Shown in pieces: positions 42,160 through 53,449 of a stretch of DNA of 64,000 nt. The notes beneath the pieces were generated by a model. That model saw only the letters and a program-made list of their open reading frames with translations. It had not been told where the DNA came from and searched no databases. Both the position numbers and the translations under genes were made by a program. Each line of letters starts with the position of its first letter. Position 1 is the stretch's first letter. This stretch comes from Nereocystis luetkeana (taxonomy: Eukaryota > Sar > Phaeophyceae > Laminariales > Laminariaceae): the NCBI GenBank assembly GCA_031213475.1, contig JARUPZ010000009.1:1590001-1654000 (forward strand). Direction: 5' to 3'.

Positions 42160-44080
42160 GTCAGAGGTCAACCAACGAGGAGGCGAGCGACGGCCCGCGT
42201 CCTCCCCGGGGGGGCGCGGCGGGCAGCGGCCGGTTGTTTCTGCCAGCACCGCCGAAGAGGCTATCTCGCTCGTGGGATGTCTTGGGTGGCTGGCGTAGAC
42301 CCGAAGCCCCATGCAGGCAGCAGGGACGGGGATACAGCGATCGAGCTTCTGAGCGAAGTCGTCACCTGTTCGATCCTCGTGTGGTTTGCGAGGCAAAGAT
42401 GGATGAAAAACAGCTGGGTATGCGACGGCCTTGTATTTTTTTGAGGCGCCACGGATGGTCTACTCTGTGTTAGGGGCCGTCGGACCTCGCGCTGCGGCTG
42501 CTCCGGTGGCCCTGTCTCTCGGGAATGGTGGATCTCATCTGTGAAGCAGTCGACGACACGGCTCAAGTTTGCGTGGCTTGCTTCGGTTTCAGGAACATGC
42601 CACGTCGAGTTGGACAAACTCCCCAACTTGAATAACACGAAGAGCAAAAGAAGCAAAAGAAGTCCCAAAATACTTCTTGTCGAATTGTTTTTTTTCGTTT
42701 TATTCGAATCAAGCATCAAAACGCCTGATGGGTGATTTATTTTCCGACTAATCAGATGCAAATCAAATCGAACGGAAAAAAGATTGGCGGAATATCAGAA
42801 AAAAGCTCCTCGTTAAGATGGGCCCATAACGGGGAACGCTATACGGAAGTAAAATCTTAGTTTCAATAGATTTTAATTAGATTTCGAAAAAAAAACGTGT
42901 TAGTTAATGTCCCATCGGGGAACAGCGTACTAGTTAGTTGTCAATAAAAAAATATCTAGGAAAAAACGCACTGCGTCACACAACGCCCAGCCGACAAACA
43001 ACGACGCGCGTAGACGAGAGCGAAGGTTTTTGCTGCCGCGTGCGCGCCGCCGCCAGCCTCTTTTTCTTTTTGGTCGCGCAGGATAGGAAGCTATCACGCT
43101 CAGGGTGTCTTGGGTGGGCGGAGAGAGCCCTCAAGCACCACGTGCGGAACAGCAGCGGTGATGCAGCTATCGAGGTATCGAGCGTATCCTCCATTGTTTT
43201 GCTCGTTTGCTCGGGTTTCGTGATTGTTGGCCGATCGAGCAGGCCGAAAAATTGGGATTGCGGCCGCCATGATTAATTTTGACGCGCCACAGCCGGGGTA
43301 CGATCTTCCATGGTCTGTGGGCGTGGGTGCGGCTATTGGTCCGGTCACCTCTCGTTGAGGTTCGCGTTTTATCGCCTCGATCGTTTGGCCAAGAATCGCC
43401 CCAGACTCGACCGAAGGTGTTGACCCACCATGAACATGCTACGTCAAAACCGAGGAACTCTCAAATTCCAAATTAAAATAAAAAACACACACGAAAAAAG
43501 TCCCAAAATACTTTTCACTCAAATTCAAATTTTCTAGTTTGCCTGCTTGGTCGTTCACTCTTCGGCCAATCAGATGCAAATTAAATTAGAAAAAAAACAA
43601 AAAAATCAAATGGAAAAAATAAAATCCCCCGTTAAGATGGGCCCTAAGGGCTGATCTTCACGGGGAACGCTACATGAAAGTAAAATTTTTAATTTCAATG
43701 AATTTTAATTAAATTTCGAAAAAAAATGTGTTTGTGTTCTGTCGGGGGACAGCGTACTAGTTATCAATCAAAAAATATTTCGGAAAAAACGCACCGCGTC
43801 ACTCAACGCCCAGCCGACAAATAACGACGCGCGTAGACGAGAGCGAAGGTTTGTGCGCTGCCGCGTGCGCGCCCCCGCCAGGCTCTTTTTATTTTTGGTC
43901 GCGCAGGATATCACTCTCAGGGTGTCTTGGGTGGGCGGAGGAAGCCCTCAAGGGCCACGTGCGGAACAGCAGCGGTGATGCAGCTATCGAGGTCTCGAGC
44001 GTATCCTCTGTTTTTTTGGTCGAGGGTGTCCTCCGTTTTTTTGTCGTAACGTTCCTCCTTCTCGTTCTACAGCAGAAAAC
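42160..44080. repeat. Tandem array of a 0.8-kb unit, about 2.4 copies
   Basis: Units start near 42160, 42975 and 43800. Shared landmarks include GTGTCTTGGGTGG, CAGCTATCGAGGT.TCGAGCG (last two units), CAGATGCAAAT.AAAT, GTTAAGATGGGCCC, GGGGAACGCTA and CAGCGTACTAGTTA. Units 2 and 3 are closer to each other than to unit 1. Confidence 0.88.
42261..42761 (-). CDS. Possible N-terminus of a type II membrane protein
   Basis: A minus-strand open frame with an in-frame Met near 42716. The frame has a short Lys-rich N-terminus, a hydrophobic segment (ILGLLLLLLLFVLFKLG), then a Ser/Thr/Pro- and Glu-rich stem, the topology of Golgi-resident transferases. A possible donor GAACAG|GTGACG follows NHTRIE. Homologous DNA in the next tandem unit has lost the hydrophobic segment. 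No catalytic domain can be identified, so the product is unknown; it could also be chance. Confidence 0.3.
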   Translation of the reverse strand: MHLISRKINHPSGVLMLDSNKTKKNNSTRSILGLLLLLLLFVLFKLGSLSNSTWHVPETEASHANLSRVVDCFTDEIHHSRETGPPEQPQREVRRPLTQSRPSVAPQKNTRPSHTQLFFIHLCLANHTRIEQVTTSLRSSIAVSPSLLPAWGFGSTPATQDIPRAR

Positions 44081-44600
44081 CTACTTGGCTACAGTACCGA
44101 AAATTGAAGCGCCTGGAACCACATTTTCAACCTTCACCGACAAGGTCCGGTATGAAGGAGAGCACGAAAAGTGTTGTAGCTTTGGCATACTCACGGGAGA
44201 GCACCTAGGAGCTCATATCCGGTCTGTCAATTTTTGGCTCGATGGAAGCGTTCGGAGCTAGAGCAGAAAAACGAAAAGTCCCCAGGAAAAAACGGCGGCA
44301 GACGTGCTTCCGTTGTCTTTGTTGCCGGGACTTTTGTCAATTATTAATAGCAAGTCACGAGCCCTGTCTGTTCGCGTGTTCTACCAGTCTTCTAGCACCG
44401 TTCCGTGCGCTATCCACTTGGCAGTCCCACAAGCGCGATCAACCAAACAGTGCCCACTGCTGCTGTCGAAGTAAGCTACGTACTACTGATACGTACTCAG
44501 TCAAATAATATGAACCATAACGCCTAATTCTCTCTACAACGATAAACTGCAGATTATTATCATATCGGTTCCCGATCTCTAATAATATTTTCCTTTTTTT
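44080..44600. other. Unassigned stretch with one open segment
   Basis: After CTACAG a 62-codon open segment (KTYLATVPKIEAPGTT...) runs to a stop at about 44261 on the plus strand. It has no recognised domain and no partner exon. Confidence 0.35.
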
Positions 44601-44604
44601 TGTG

Positions 44605-44790
44605 GGCAGTGCAACACAGACAGGTGACGGGGAGACTGAGAGAAAGGCTCGTGCCTCGATGGGAAAACCCCTGGTTTTTTCCATTCAAGATACGCCTCCC
44701 AAGTACTACAAATACGATCCCAATACCTGAACCCAGGCCATTACCGGGCTTTCAGCCTCATTCGAAGCAGTGCCATAGCACTAGCCCACT
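44605..44790 (+). repeat. Dispersed repeat with CTACAAATACGATCCCAAT core
   Basis: GAGACTGAGAGAAAGGCTCG, CCTCCCAAGTACTACAAATA and TTTCAGCCTCATTCGAAGCA; same family as 6395, 45060 and 46740. Confidence 0.75.
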
Positions 44791-45059
44791 CTGATGAGCC
44801 GTATATAGGCAGAATTACGGAAAAATCATGGAAACCCCGACTCAACGAGTGTTACAAGGCTTAGATTCGACAGGCCTTGGGTGATGGGGCACGGAGAGGC
44901 CCTCGACCTCAGTGGTTCGGTCATCGTGAAGGGAAGCAGACTCTCCCACCTCTTGAGTCTCCATCGTGCAGTGGGGGGAGCAAACTTACTCCAGAAAAGC
45001 AAACGGTCAGAAATGAGTCGTACCAACGAAAAGGCGAAAAGTCCGACGATACCACTTGT

Positions 45060-45320
45060 TAAGATCAAGGTCGGGACACTTTGTATCCCTGGACAAGTTT
45101 GCCCATTAAGCCAGTACTCGTTGGTACTCACGTGTATTGTTTGCTTAGAGATATAATAAGAGCAGCTTTATTATTTCCGTGCACGTGGAGACTGAGAGGA
45201 AGGCTCGTGCCTCGCAGGGAAACCCCCTGGTTTACCATCTAAGATATGCCTCCCAAGTACTACAAATACGATCCCAATGCCTTAACCCAGGTAATTACCG
45301 GGATGTCAGCCGCATTCAAA
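45060..45320 (+). repeat. Dispersed repeat with CTACAAATACGATCCCAAT core
   Basis: A longer copy that includes the 5' part (AAGGTCGGGACACTTTGTAT, GTACTCGTTGGTACTCACGT, AGAGCAGCTTTATTATTTCC) before the core. Confidence 0.75.
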
Positions 45321-45329
45321 GTATGTCGA

Positions 45330-46735
45330 AGATGCGGTTCCTCGAAACCCATTCCCACACCTCTGAACGTCAAGGTAACGAAGCCGGCAAGGTACGTAAA
45401 AAAAATGGGAAGAAAGGAAGGCCCAGACTTAAGGGACAGGTATATTCCGCCAAAAAAAAGCCATCGTCATACCACCCGCAACGGGGGTAGCGCGAGAAAG
45501 TGTCTGCGGAAAAGCGAAAAGTTGACACAAAAAACGAGGCGGTTCTGTTCTCCAGTAGGTGTTGTTAAGTTTCATCCAGATCGCCCCCAGGTCGCGAGCG
45601 TGGGGGGGGGTCGGTAGGAGAAGAAGAAACCCTAACACGGGATACGCAAAAAACGACCCAAACCCAGCCCCCAGCTCCGGAAACGTGTCCTGTGCCATTA
45701 ATGAGTGGCCAGATTACCCAGACCAGTCCCGACACTGAGCGGGGGGTTAGGCGGGACCAAATGCGCAAAATCCATCCCCAACCCAGCCCAAGAAAAACAT
45801 ACCAGGACCACACCGAGCAGAAAAAACCCCGACCCGAAAACTCGGAAAACGTCAAAAAGTAGAAGGCAATCTCCCAAAGCCCAGGAAAAACAGCGAGAAG
45901 AGAAAAATAAATGTAGATATATACTTATACATATACATATCGAGTGCAGCCGAGAAGCGAAAATCAGCCATCCACGGCGGCACCTCGAGATTCATCTACG
46001 TTACGCTGGACCCCCCGTGCAAACGCGCTAGCCAAAAGTGTGCTTGCAGACACCAAGAGCGTCTTACAGCTCTCGTCGAAGCCGTGTAGCGCGCCGGAGA
46101 AATAGGAAGCTTGAGCGGTCCCGGGTCATAAAAAAAATCGAACCAAATATATCCATCCGATGGTGTAGTCGCGCTGATTTTCCCGAGCCACCACAGACCG
46201 TCGCCGCCCTTGTAACAAAGAAGGGTCCCGTTGGAAAGCACGGCATTTCAGTATCGGCGAAGCCAATTGACTAGCGCAGCCATAGCCGGGTGCCAGCAAC
46301 CGCTCGCCGGTGCTCCGAGAAAGCTCCCGTTGTGCCGCGCCAATTCTCATCCGGCGGTACAGGCGGTTGATAATGCGGTGCTGTATCGTGGTGCCGGCCC
46401 AGTAGCGCAAAAAAATCGTGTCCTGCTTTCGACGCCATTTGTTGAGGTCTTAGTCCGCGGGCTACTGGTAAAAAGGCTAATAACATCGCCTACCCAACGT
46501 AAGCCTTAGAACACTCTCCCCCCCTGGAACGGACCGGATATACGGGAAGACGCGTGTCACCAACACGCGGTTCCAATTTCTGGGGGTCCAGAAATACTGT
46601 TTTCAGGTTCTTGACATGAGGATGATCAATTTTCTTAAAAAAGCGTTTTCATGATGGACGTGAGATTCGAACTCACGACCATCGACCCATATCCTGCCGT
46701 CGACGCCTCTAATTATGTTAAATTCCGAGACAAAT
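45330..46735. other. Unassigned stretch
   Basis: No gene recognised. A tRNA-like fragment lies on the minus strand at 46640-46700: a perfect T-arm (GTGAG/CTCAC stem with TTCGAAT loop) but no matching acceptor stem or D-arm, so it is not a functional tRNA. Confidence 0.5.
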
Positions 46736-46739
46736 GATG

Positions 46740-46985
46740 TCCCTTGACAGGATTACCTATTGCGTAGGTACTCGTTGGTACTCGCGTGTGTTGTGTGCTT
46801 AGCGATACAAGAAGAGCAGCTTTATTCCTTTCGTGCACGAGGAGATGGAGAGCCAAGCTCGACCCTCGCTGAGAAAACCCCTGGTTTCCCATCCTAGATA
46901 CGCCTCCCAAGTAGTACTACAGTGCGATCCCAATACCTGAACGCGGTTCATCACCGGGTTTTCAGCCTCATTCAAAGCAGTACCT
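46740..46985 (+). repeat. Dispersed repeat with CTACAAATACGATCCCAAT core
   Basis: GTACTCGTTGGTACTCGCGT, AGAAGAGCAGCTTTATTCC, CCTCCCAAGTAGTACTACAG and TTTTCAGCCTCATTCAAAGC. Confidence 0.75.
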
Positions 46986-46989
46986 ACCA

Positions 46990-48480
46990 TAATAAGATCA
47001 CTTCAAGATATCGAAACAAACGTCGAACACTACCTACCGTAACGTTGTTGTTGAATCGTAGTATATGTCATAACAAAGATTTCCACGCGAGTTCTACGAA
47101 TCTTGGACGTGTGAAGTTTGACCGAACATATATATGCGGGTTTCCTCGTCCATTTTTTATTTTTTTTATTTTTTTTACAGCAGTTTTGTAGGATGGACGT
47201 TTTCACTCTCCCTCGTTGGCTGCGGGGCGTTTTTCGGCTGAAAACAAAATCTAAATCAATTACCAAAATCCCGAATTAATTTGCGAGGTTCGATTGGTTT
47301 GTTGTTTTTTCCCCCTTTCGAAACAACTGCAGTGGAGTGTCTAGCGCCGAGTAGCCCGATCGGTGTTCCTGCAGTTTTTGCACTTTTGAGTCACAGTGAC
47401 AGCAGCAGCAGCAGCAGCAGCAGACGACGCAAGGGAATGCGGCAGCTGTCACGCCCCCTACCACTGTAACTCAGCACCACCGTGCTCCTACTCATGCCGT
47501 CGCCGCAGCATGCGGGTAAGGCTGGTATTTTGTCTCGTTCTGAAAATACACCCATATTTTTTTACGCCGTTGGCTGGGATTTTTAGGCTATAGCTTGTTT
47601 GAGAGACCACAGCCTCACTCCGCTCACGAAACGAGTGCGGAAGCTGCCGGACCCACGACTTCTGACAAACCAGCAACGTCGTGTTTCTACTACTTATTAT
47701 GACAAAACGCTGAGCCAAGCGCGTAGGGCTCGTCTTGTCTTGCGTCTTGTGTCCTAACCAGCTCCTCCGTAGCTGAAGCTGCTTTGAGCTCAACGTGATC
47801 GCGGTGCTGCTTTGGAGTTCAAGAAAAACGCTGCTGTTGATGAGAGATCATAATTTACACCGCTGATGGTTACAGAAGCTACCGGGCTCGCCGCTGCTAA
47901 TACACAGCAGCGCCGTTCTTCTACTACTTGTGTCACCACTCAAACCAAGCGGGTATAGGGGTTGTGTTGTCGTGAGTCGTGCTCTAGGCAGCTTGGTGCT
48001 TTCAAGGCCAGCTTGGTATGTGCGTTTCCCGTACTCATGTTTCTCTTGTTTGGGGGGGGGGGGGGGCTTGCGAAGAGCCTGAACGGCGGGGGTTTAAATC
48101 CGAGAAGCGGGGTATTTAAATCCAGCAGGCGTTTTTCTTTCAAATTCTTGGGTGAAAGTATAGGCTAGGGGGAAGCCTATATTATATCATACGTGTGGGG
48201 TTTGGTGACGCTTGTGCAAAGGGCAAACTGTGTTCAGTATGAAGAAGACTGTTCAGGGAGATATGTGAGAAATCCCGCATTTGTGAACGAACAGAAAAAG
48301 TTCCTTTAGCCTCGATACGGCGGGAGGTCGTGTCAAGCCCAAAGGTATTTCTTTGTTCGAAAGATTTAGGAAAAACCACTGAGCTACTCAGTCAGCGCTG
48401 ATTGGGTATATAGCTCAGCGGTTTTGTCTAGATTTTTCGAACAAAAAAGTCCGGGGTTCGAGTCCCGCCAGACGTTGTAT
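46990..48480. other. Unassigned stretch with a tRNA-like fragment
   Basis: Apart from the weak exon candidate, the only structure is a pol III-type fragment at 48405-48475 with TAGCTCAGCGG and GGGGTTCGAGTCCC boxes. Its acceptor stem does not pair, so it is a tRNA-derived remnant. Confidence 0.5.
47380..47516 (+). CDS. Weak exon candidate, Gln/Thr/Ala-rich
   Basis: A CAG array followed by an open frame (TTQGNAAAVTPPTTVTQHH...) ends at a good donor, TGCG|GTAAGG. The acceptor is unclear and the segment is low complexity. It might be an upstream exon of the gene at 50543-63693, but no phase or homology test supports it. Confidence 0.2.
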
Positions 48481-48485
48481 TCCCC

Positions 48486-49012
48486 AGGGTTTGTCGCGGG
48501 TCATGACCCGACCCGCGGGTCGGGCCACGGCGTGTTCAAAATATAACGGGTCGGGTTTTACTGGGAAGTGTTCAAAATGTCACGGGTCGGGTCGGGTCGG
48601 GTCAAGAGGTTTTCGAATCCCGCGGGTCGGGACAGGTCGGGGGTCAAGAATTTGTCAAATAAATGTCGCGGGTCGGGTCGGGTCGGGGACAAGAATGTTT
48701 CAATTCTCACGGGTCGGGCCAGGTCGAGTCAAGAGATGCGATGAAAACATCACGGGGTCGGGTCATGTCATGACCCGCGAGTTGTTTTAAGCTGACCTGC
48801 GGATCGGACCTTTGTACCCGCTCGCGGAGCCGACACTTAAAACTCTTCCTGCTCTCGTACCCAAATAAATACTTTTCTCGTGCCAATATTCAATAAATAC
48901 TTCTTTGGTATCATATTCAATCATTCAAACACCGCCAAATCTACACGTCGTATACGCCCCGCATCCATCCATACCCACTACAAGTATATAGCCTGGCCAC
49001 CTATCGCTGCGG

Positions 49013-49048
<36 letters not shown>

Positions 49049-49493
49049 AAGTGTTAACCCACGGGCCACAGATCCGCGGGTCGAACCTGCGGGTCAAGAT
49101 AAATAGTCTCGAGGGTCAAGATGACCCGACCGGCATGAAACCCATGTCTCACGCGCGTTAATCGGAACATGGCGGGTCGGGTCGGGTCACAGGAGGATTT
49201 CAAATCTTGTGGGTCGGGTCGGGTCGGGTCGGGTCGGGTCGGGTCAACAGTTTTTTTGACGAGTGACCCTTTCTCGCGGGTCATGACCTGACCCGACCCG
49301 TGAGCTTTTCATCCCCTCTTGGCCCGACCTGACCCGACCCGTGAGGTTTGAAAAATTCTTGACCCGACCCGCGCGACCCGACCCGACCCGCGACGTTTTG
49401 AACACTTCATGACCCGACCCGACCCGTCCCGCGACATTTTGAACACACCGTGACCCGGCCCGCGGGTCGGATCACGACCCGCGAAAACCCTCA
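48486..49493. mobile_element. Large foldback element with GGGTC arrays
   Basis: Left end CCAGGGTTTGTCGCGGGTCA with ACCCGCGGGTCGG, right end CCGACCCGCGGGT-type sequence and CGCGAAAACCCTC; these pair as terminal inverted repeats of about 45 bp. GGGTC arrays face inward on the left and CCCGA arrays on the right, with unique sequence and a (TA)n tract (49018-49044) in the middle. Largest member of this family in the window. Confidence 0.75.
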
Positions 49494-49499
49494 AAGTTA

Positions 49500-50540
49500 C
49501 GTGTGAAAAGGCGGCGCAATCTCACATGTTCCGAAATCTCCCACAATGTCATGTATAAACACACATGAAAACAACTTAGGTGGAAACCCTCTTTCTCGTA
49601 TGTTATTTGTGTCGAGAATAACCGTTTCCCCCCGTTTTTTCCACCCGTTTAATTGGGTATCAACTGCAAAGTGGCCTGGTAGTAGAAGAGCCGAAGCCGT
49701 CGTCAGCAATCGCCAAGCACGTTATCTCATGTAGCTACAGCAGTATTAATAGTAACTCTGTCGAGATCCGTGTAGTTCAACACTGCTGTACTGCTGTGCC
49801 TCTTACCAGATAGGGTATATTGGGGTTATTGTACTCTCTGTATTAGTAGTTACCCGCACTACAGTACTATTAATAGCAGTACTGCTTGCTGTATGATACC
49901 TTGTGTACGAAGTGCCACTATGTCCCGAAACATAATATTAAAACCTAATATATAAATGGTCCTTATATTTCGGGACAGAGTGGTATCCAGCAAGCAGGAG
50001 ATCTGCTAAAAAACTGGAACAACAGCGGCAGTATGGTAGTACGAGCGAATGTTTACCCTGGAGTACAATACGGCGAGAGCTGCCGCGGTACTTCCTACTC
50101 GCCACAACGGCCTGTACTGAGACATATGTGCATATCATATGTACGAGCTCGTGTTATTTTCTTCACGAGAGGGCTGACAAAAAAATCTAAAACCGCTCGA
50201 AACAATTCGTATTTTACGTTCGACATTAAGTACGTCGTGGGCGGTCTGCGGCGGATGCTTCTACGGTATCAAGGTCGAGGCCGGTATCAGAGTCCCAGAA
50301 TTAGCCTGAGAAATATTTCAGAGGGGAGGAGGATGTGAATTAGCCCTGCCTCAAGTACCGCTGCTGCACGACATCATCCGACAGTCGACTTGCTTGCTTC
50401 TGCCCGATGCTGTCTGTCCTCGCTACTCGCTTACCCGAGGGTACCATTTTTGCGGTACAACCTGTGATTCACCTACGGTTACAAATTCAAGGGTTTTATA
50501 TATTACTTTTGGCTTTATCTACCTGAATTGCTTGTCCCCG
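49500..50540. other. Stretch without a recognised gene
   Basis: No exon recognised; sequence upstream of the first supported exon of the right-hand gene. Confidence 0.45.
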
Positions 50541-50542
50541 AG

Positions 50543-50693
50543 AGCTTTGAAACTTAGTTCCGCGATCCGCGACACAGCGGAGAGCAAGATAACAGAGTCG
50601 CTGGACGGGCTGGGCATACCAGGGAGGGAGAGCGGGGCAGCGAGACGGAAGGCTCTCCGAAGGATTCGATGGCGCCATAAGATCTTACAGCAC
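50543..50693 (+). CDS. Unknown right-hand gene, exon 1 (partial model)
   Basis: After TTGTCCCCGAG an open segment encodes SSAIRDTAESKITESLDGLG, then GRESGAARRKALRRIRWRHK and ILQH. It ends at donor CAGCAC|GTGAGG in phase 0. It is rich in Arg/Lys/Glu with a helical pattern. The 5' border is uncertain (AG at 50542, 50544 or 50557). It joins exon 53365 in phase. No family recognised and no start codon assigned. Confidence 0.45.
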
Positions 50694-50984
50694 GTGAGGG
50701 CACAGCAATCGTGACTACGAGTATGTGTGCGAAGTCAGCGTGAGGATTTCACGTACAACAGCTACATTCTGTGCCCAATTTCAAGTACTGTTTTGATGAT
50801 ATTATTCATATAAAATGGTCTTTATATTAGGGACTGAGCAATAGTCTACTGCGCTGCACGTAGTATTCTGCTGCTGTTGTATCCTAAATCATGCACAACA
50901 AGCAATCTTTCGGTTAGACGCAAGTCATCGGCTCGACCTCGCCAACGTAGTCGTCCTTGCACGCAGGGAACCTTTCCGAACGTT

Positions 50985-51195
50985 CTCCCCCGGCTGGAGC
51001 CCGCCTCACAAGCGGTTCTTAGTTAAATGCAGCTCACCCCCCTGCGACTCTCCCAACACCTCACGGCGCTTCACCCCTTGGTGCAAGCAATGTATGCCTG
51101 CCTGGTCGGTGAATTCTCGACGTGCTCTGTCCCGGTGTTGTAGGGATGTGAACATCTATGGCCACACGACTGCACGCCCATTCATGGCATGAGTA
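50985..51195 (+). repeat. Dispersed repeat, CGGCGCTTC..CTTGGTG family
   Basis: CCCGCCTCACAAGCGGTTCT, ACCTCACGGCGCTTCA and CCTGGTCGGTGAATTCTCGA, as at 22130. Lies in the intron of the right-hand gene. Confidence 0.75.
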
Positions 51196-51219
51196 CACTC
51201 CCTGTCTCATACGCGGTGT

Positions 51220-51890
51220 GTTTTTCGTGGGATTCCGTGGGAGTTCTCATGAGATCGCGCTGGCACCCGCGGCATGCCACGGGACCCCACGACGGTATCC
51301 CACGGCATCCCGCGGGACTTCCCATGGAACAGTGTAGCATCCTGCAGGACCCCGCGGGATGCCACCCAGGTGGTTCCCGCATGTCCCCGCGTGTTCCGGC
51401 GGGGTCCTACGGGTTCCCGCGGGTGCCCGCCTGGAATTCCGCGGGATCCCGTGGGATTTTCGAGCACCCTAACCCAAACCCCAACCCGAACCAGAAGTCG
51501 GCCTTGTTGGTGATTTTTGGGGAAACTATCGGTCGTTGTGCTTATGTAGGACTCTAGATCGGGAAGGCGAGGGTCCTGAGGGAGAAACTCGCTGCAACTC
51601 CACGGCATCCCAAAAGCATCCCGTGCGCGCCCCCACGGAGGGTTCCCGGGGGATTTTGCACGTATTCCCCATAGAATCCCGCGGCTTCCCACGGCGCCCC
51701 AGGTGGGATCTCGCGGGATGTCATGGAATCCCACGGGATCCCGTCTAAGACCTCGCGGGATATTGCGGGATCCCACTGGGGATGTCGTGGGCTGCCGCTT
51801 AATCCCGCGGTATCTGTCGTGGGACCTCGCGGCATCTCACGAGATCCCGCGGGATCCCATGAGATTTCCCACGGTAACCCGTCAAAAAGC
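51220..51890. repeat. CCCGCGGGATCC minisatellite
   Basis: Many loosely spaced copies of CCGCGGGATCCC/CCCACGGGATCC in both orientations (the unit is nearly palindromic). ORFs such as PRDPVGSRGIP over it on both strands reflect the repeat. A short second patch lies at 56555-56640. Confidence 0.85.
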
Positions 51891-51899
51891 CCAGTCATG

Positions 51900-52498
51900 T
51901 GATCACACGGGGAATGAGTAATGGCCAGTGCTTTAGCAATTCGATACCAGATATGGTGCAATGGGCGAGTCTGTTGTCGGCGATAGAGGCTATCGATAGG
52001 CACAAATCTCAATCTATTGTCGTCGGCAATGTCTGTCGGTGGACTGCTTTCCCCCACGTGTTGTTGGGACAGAAGTATGCGGTAGTACCTCCGTGAAAAC
52101 TATTACCACCGACAATGACTTCCTATGGGCAGTTTGCAAATGATACCGTATTGCGGTCGGCCGTATCTATCGATAGACACCTCACACAATCTATGGCGGC
52201 CGGCAATAGCACCGATTGACACAGCAGTGCACAGCCTATTGTGGTGGTGGTGGACAGTAGTGTTTCTCGATTGGCAGTAGTATCGCCAGTCTACCAGTAC
52301 TACCGCGCATACATCGTGCTCTATTTTGAAACAAAGCAGTAAAAATTACGTTGTGCGATGGAAATGTCATCGATCGCGATCACAGCAGTTACCAGTCCAT
52401 GTTACATCGTGATCATCAGCAACGAGGGCATGATGTATATGATCCATTGTGATCACGTTACACAGCATGTAGAACACCGGGTATAATATATCCGCAGT
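51900..52498. other. Intron, nothing recognised
   Basis: Contains a loosely repeated motif ATCGATAG.CAC..CA.AATCTAT (near 51980-52200). No exon. Confidence 0.5.
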
Positions 52499-52499
52499 C

Positions 52500-52835
52500 C
52501 GAGCCGGCGTCCCCGGCGGCTTGGCAGGTGGTCCGCGTGCCTATCACTATCAATTTCGTGGGTTCGAGTCTCACCGAGTGAGTGCATGCTCGTAGGGACT
52601 TTTTCTTGCATGAAAAATTGATCAGCGGAAAGCGCGAGAGCGTGAGTTAGCTACATCACCGATGAAAATCGACGAGCATGGGAATGCTGAACCTTATGCG
52701 CGACAAAAAAATAAAGGCACGTACCGGGGGGGGAAAGGGACGACGCCTGTGACCACGACTCGTCCAGAAGATTGCTGCGAGGGTAAAACCTCCTACGAGT
52801 TAGGCTGGAAAGTAGAAGTGATGATTAGAAAAAAA
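52500..52835 (+). mobile_element. tRNA-derived SINE, family 2 full copy
   Basis: Starts with a tRNA-like head: A box-like GGCTTGGCAGGTGG, B box GGGTTCGAGTCTCACC. Body CTTGCATGAAAAATTGATCA, GGCACGTACCGG and CCTCCTACGAGTTAGGCTGG, ending in an A run and a long G run. Best template of family 2. Confidence 0.87.
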
Positions 52836-52839
52836 AAGT

Positions 52840-53364
52840 ACGGGGGGGGGGGGGGGGGGGTCGTATCGATATGTGTCATGTCCTACTGTACGTAACATCA
52901 TTTCATCCCTGGTACATACTTCGATTTTTTTTTCAATCTTGCGAAGGTAAAAACCGTTTTCCCACAGTATTATCTGTGACGCGGCACATACTCTCTTCTA
53001 ATAGATAGACCATTGCTGCTAAAATGGTGCCGAAAACGTGTCCGACCATGACCGTTATCACCTCAATAGGCTGGCAACACTGCTGTCTAGCGATACACAT
53101 TGTCGGCAACAAATAAATGCATCTTGCCATTTTTGGCGGTGGGCGGTTAGCATCATGGGGCGACTCGCTAGATACCCGCGGCTTTCCAACCCGAAACCTA
53201 ATCGGGACTCCTTGCTTGCTTGATTGATTGCTTGTTTGATTGCGCGCTTGATCGATGTAATACTTTATACTTACTTGCTTGCTTGATTACTTGCTTGATT
53301 GCTCTGGGTGCTTGTCTGCTTGGTTGCGCGCTTGATCAATTAATCACTTTGTACATATACACAG
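52840..53364. other. Intron with a CTTGCTTGATT repeat
   Basis: A G run, then unremarkable sequence, then a degenerate CTTGCTTGATTG array (53212-53340) immediately before the acceptor of the next exon. Confidence 0.65.
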
Positions 53365-53444
53365 GGGAACTTTTACGCGAAGGAGGAGATGGAGGGCGCG
53401 TGGGGAACGAGGAATGCCATCAGCGTGTCCGAGCTAATCGAAAG
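53365..53444 (+). CDS. Unknown right-hand gene, exon 2
   Basis: Acceptor CATATACACAG (phase 0) and donor GAAAG|GTACGC (phase 2). Encodes NFYAKEEMEGAWGTR, then NAISVSELIE. The codon-like composition and clean borders make it a convincing exon although the family is not recognised. Confidence 0.6.
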
Positions 53445-53449
53445 GTACG

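Noticed and set aside
46640..46700. tRNA gene on the minus strand
   Set aside because: Only the T-arm folds; acceptor and D-arms do not pair and no anticodon loop can be placed.
48405..48475. tRNA gene on the plus strand
   Set aside because: A and B boxes are present, but the acceptor stem and T-stem are mismatched; treated as a tRNA-derived remnant.
12418..49493. Telomeric repeats
   Set aside because: GGGTC arrays are G-rich, but they are interrupted by conserved spacers, reverse orientation inside each element and are bounded by inverted ends; they are not a telomere-type unit.
51207..51776. 189-codon minus-strand ORF rich in Gly/Pro/Arg
   Set aside because: Reads through the near-palindromic CCCGCGGGATCC minisatellite, which is open on both strands.
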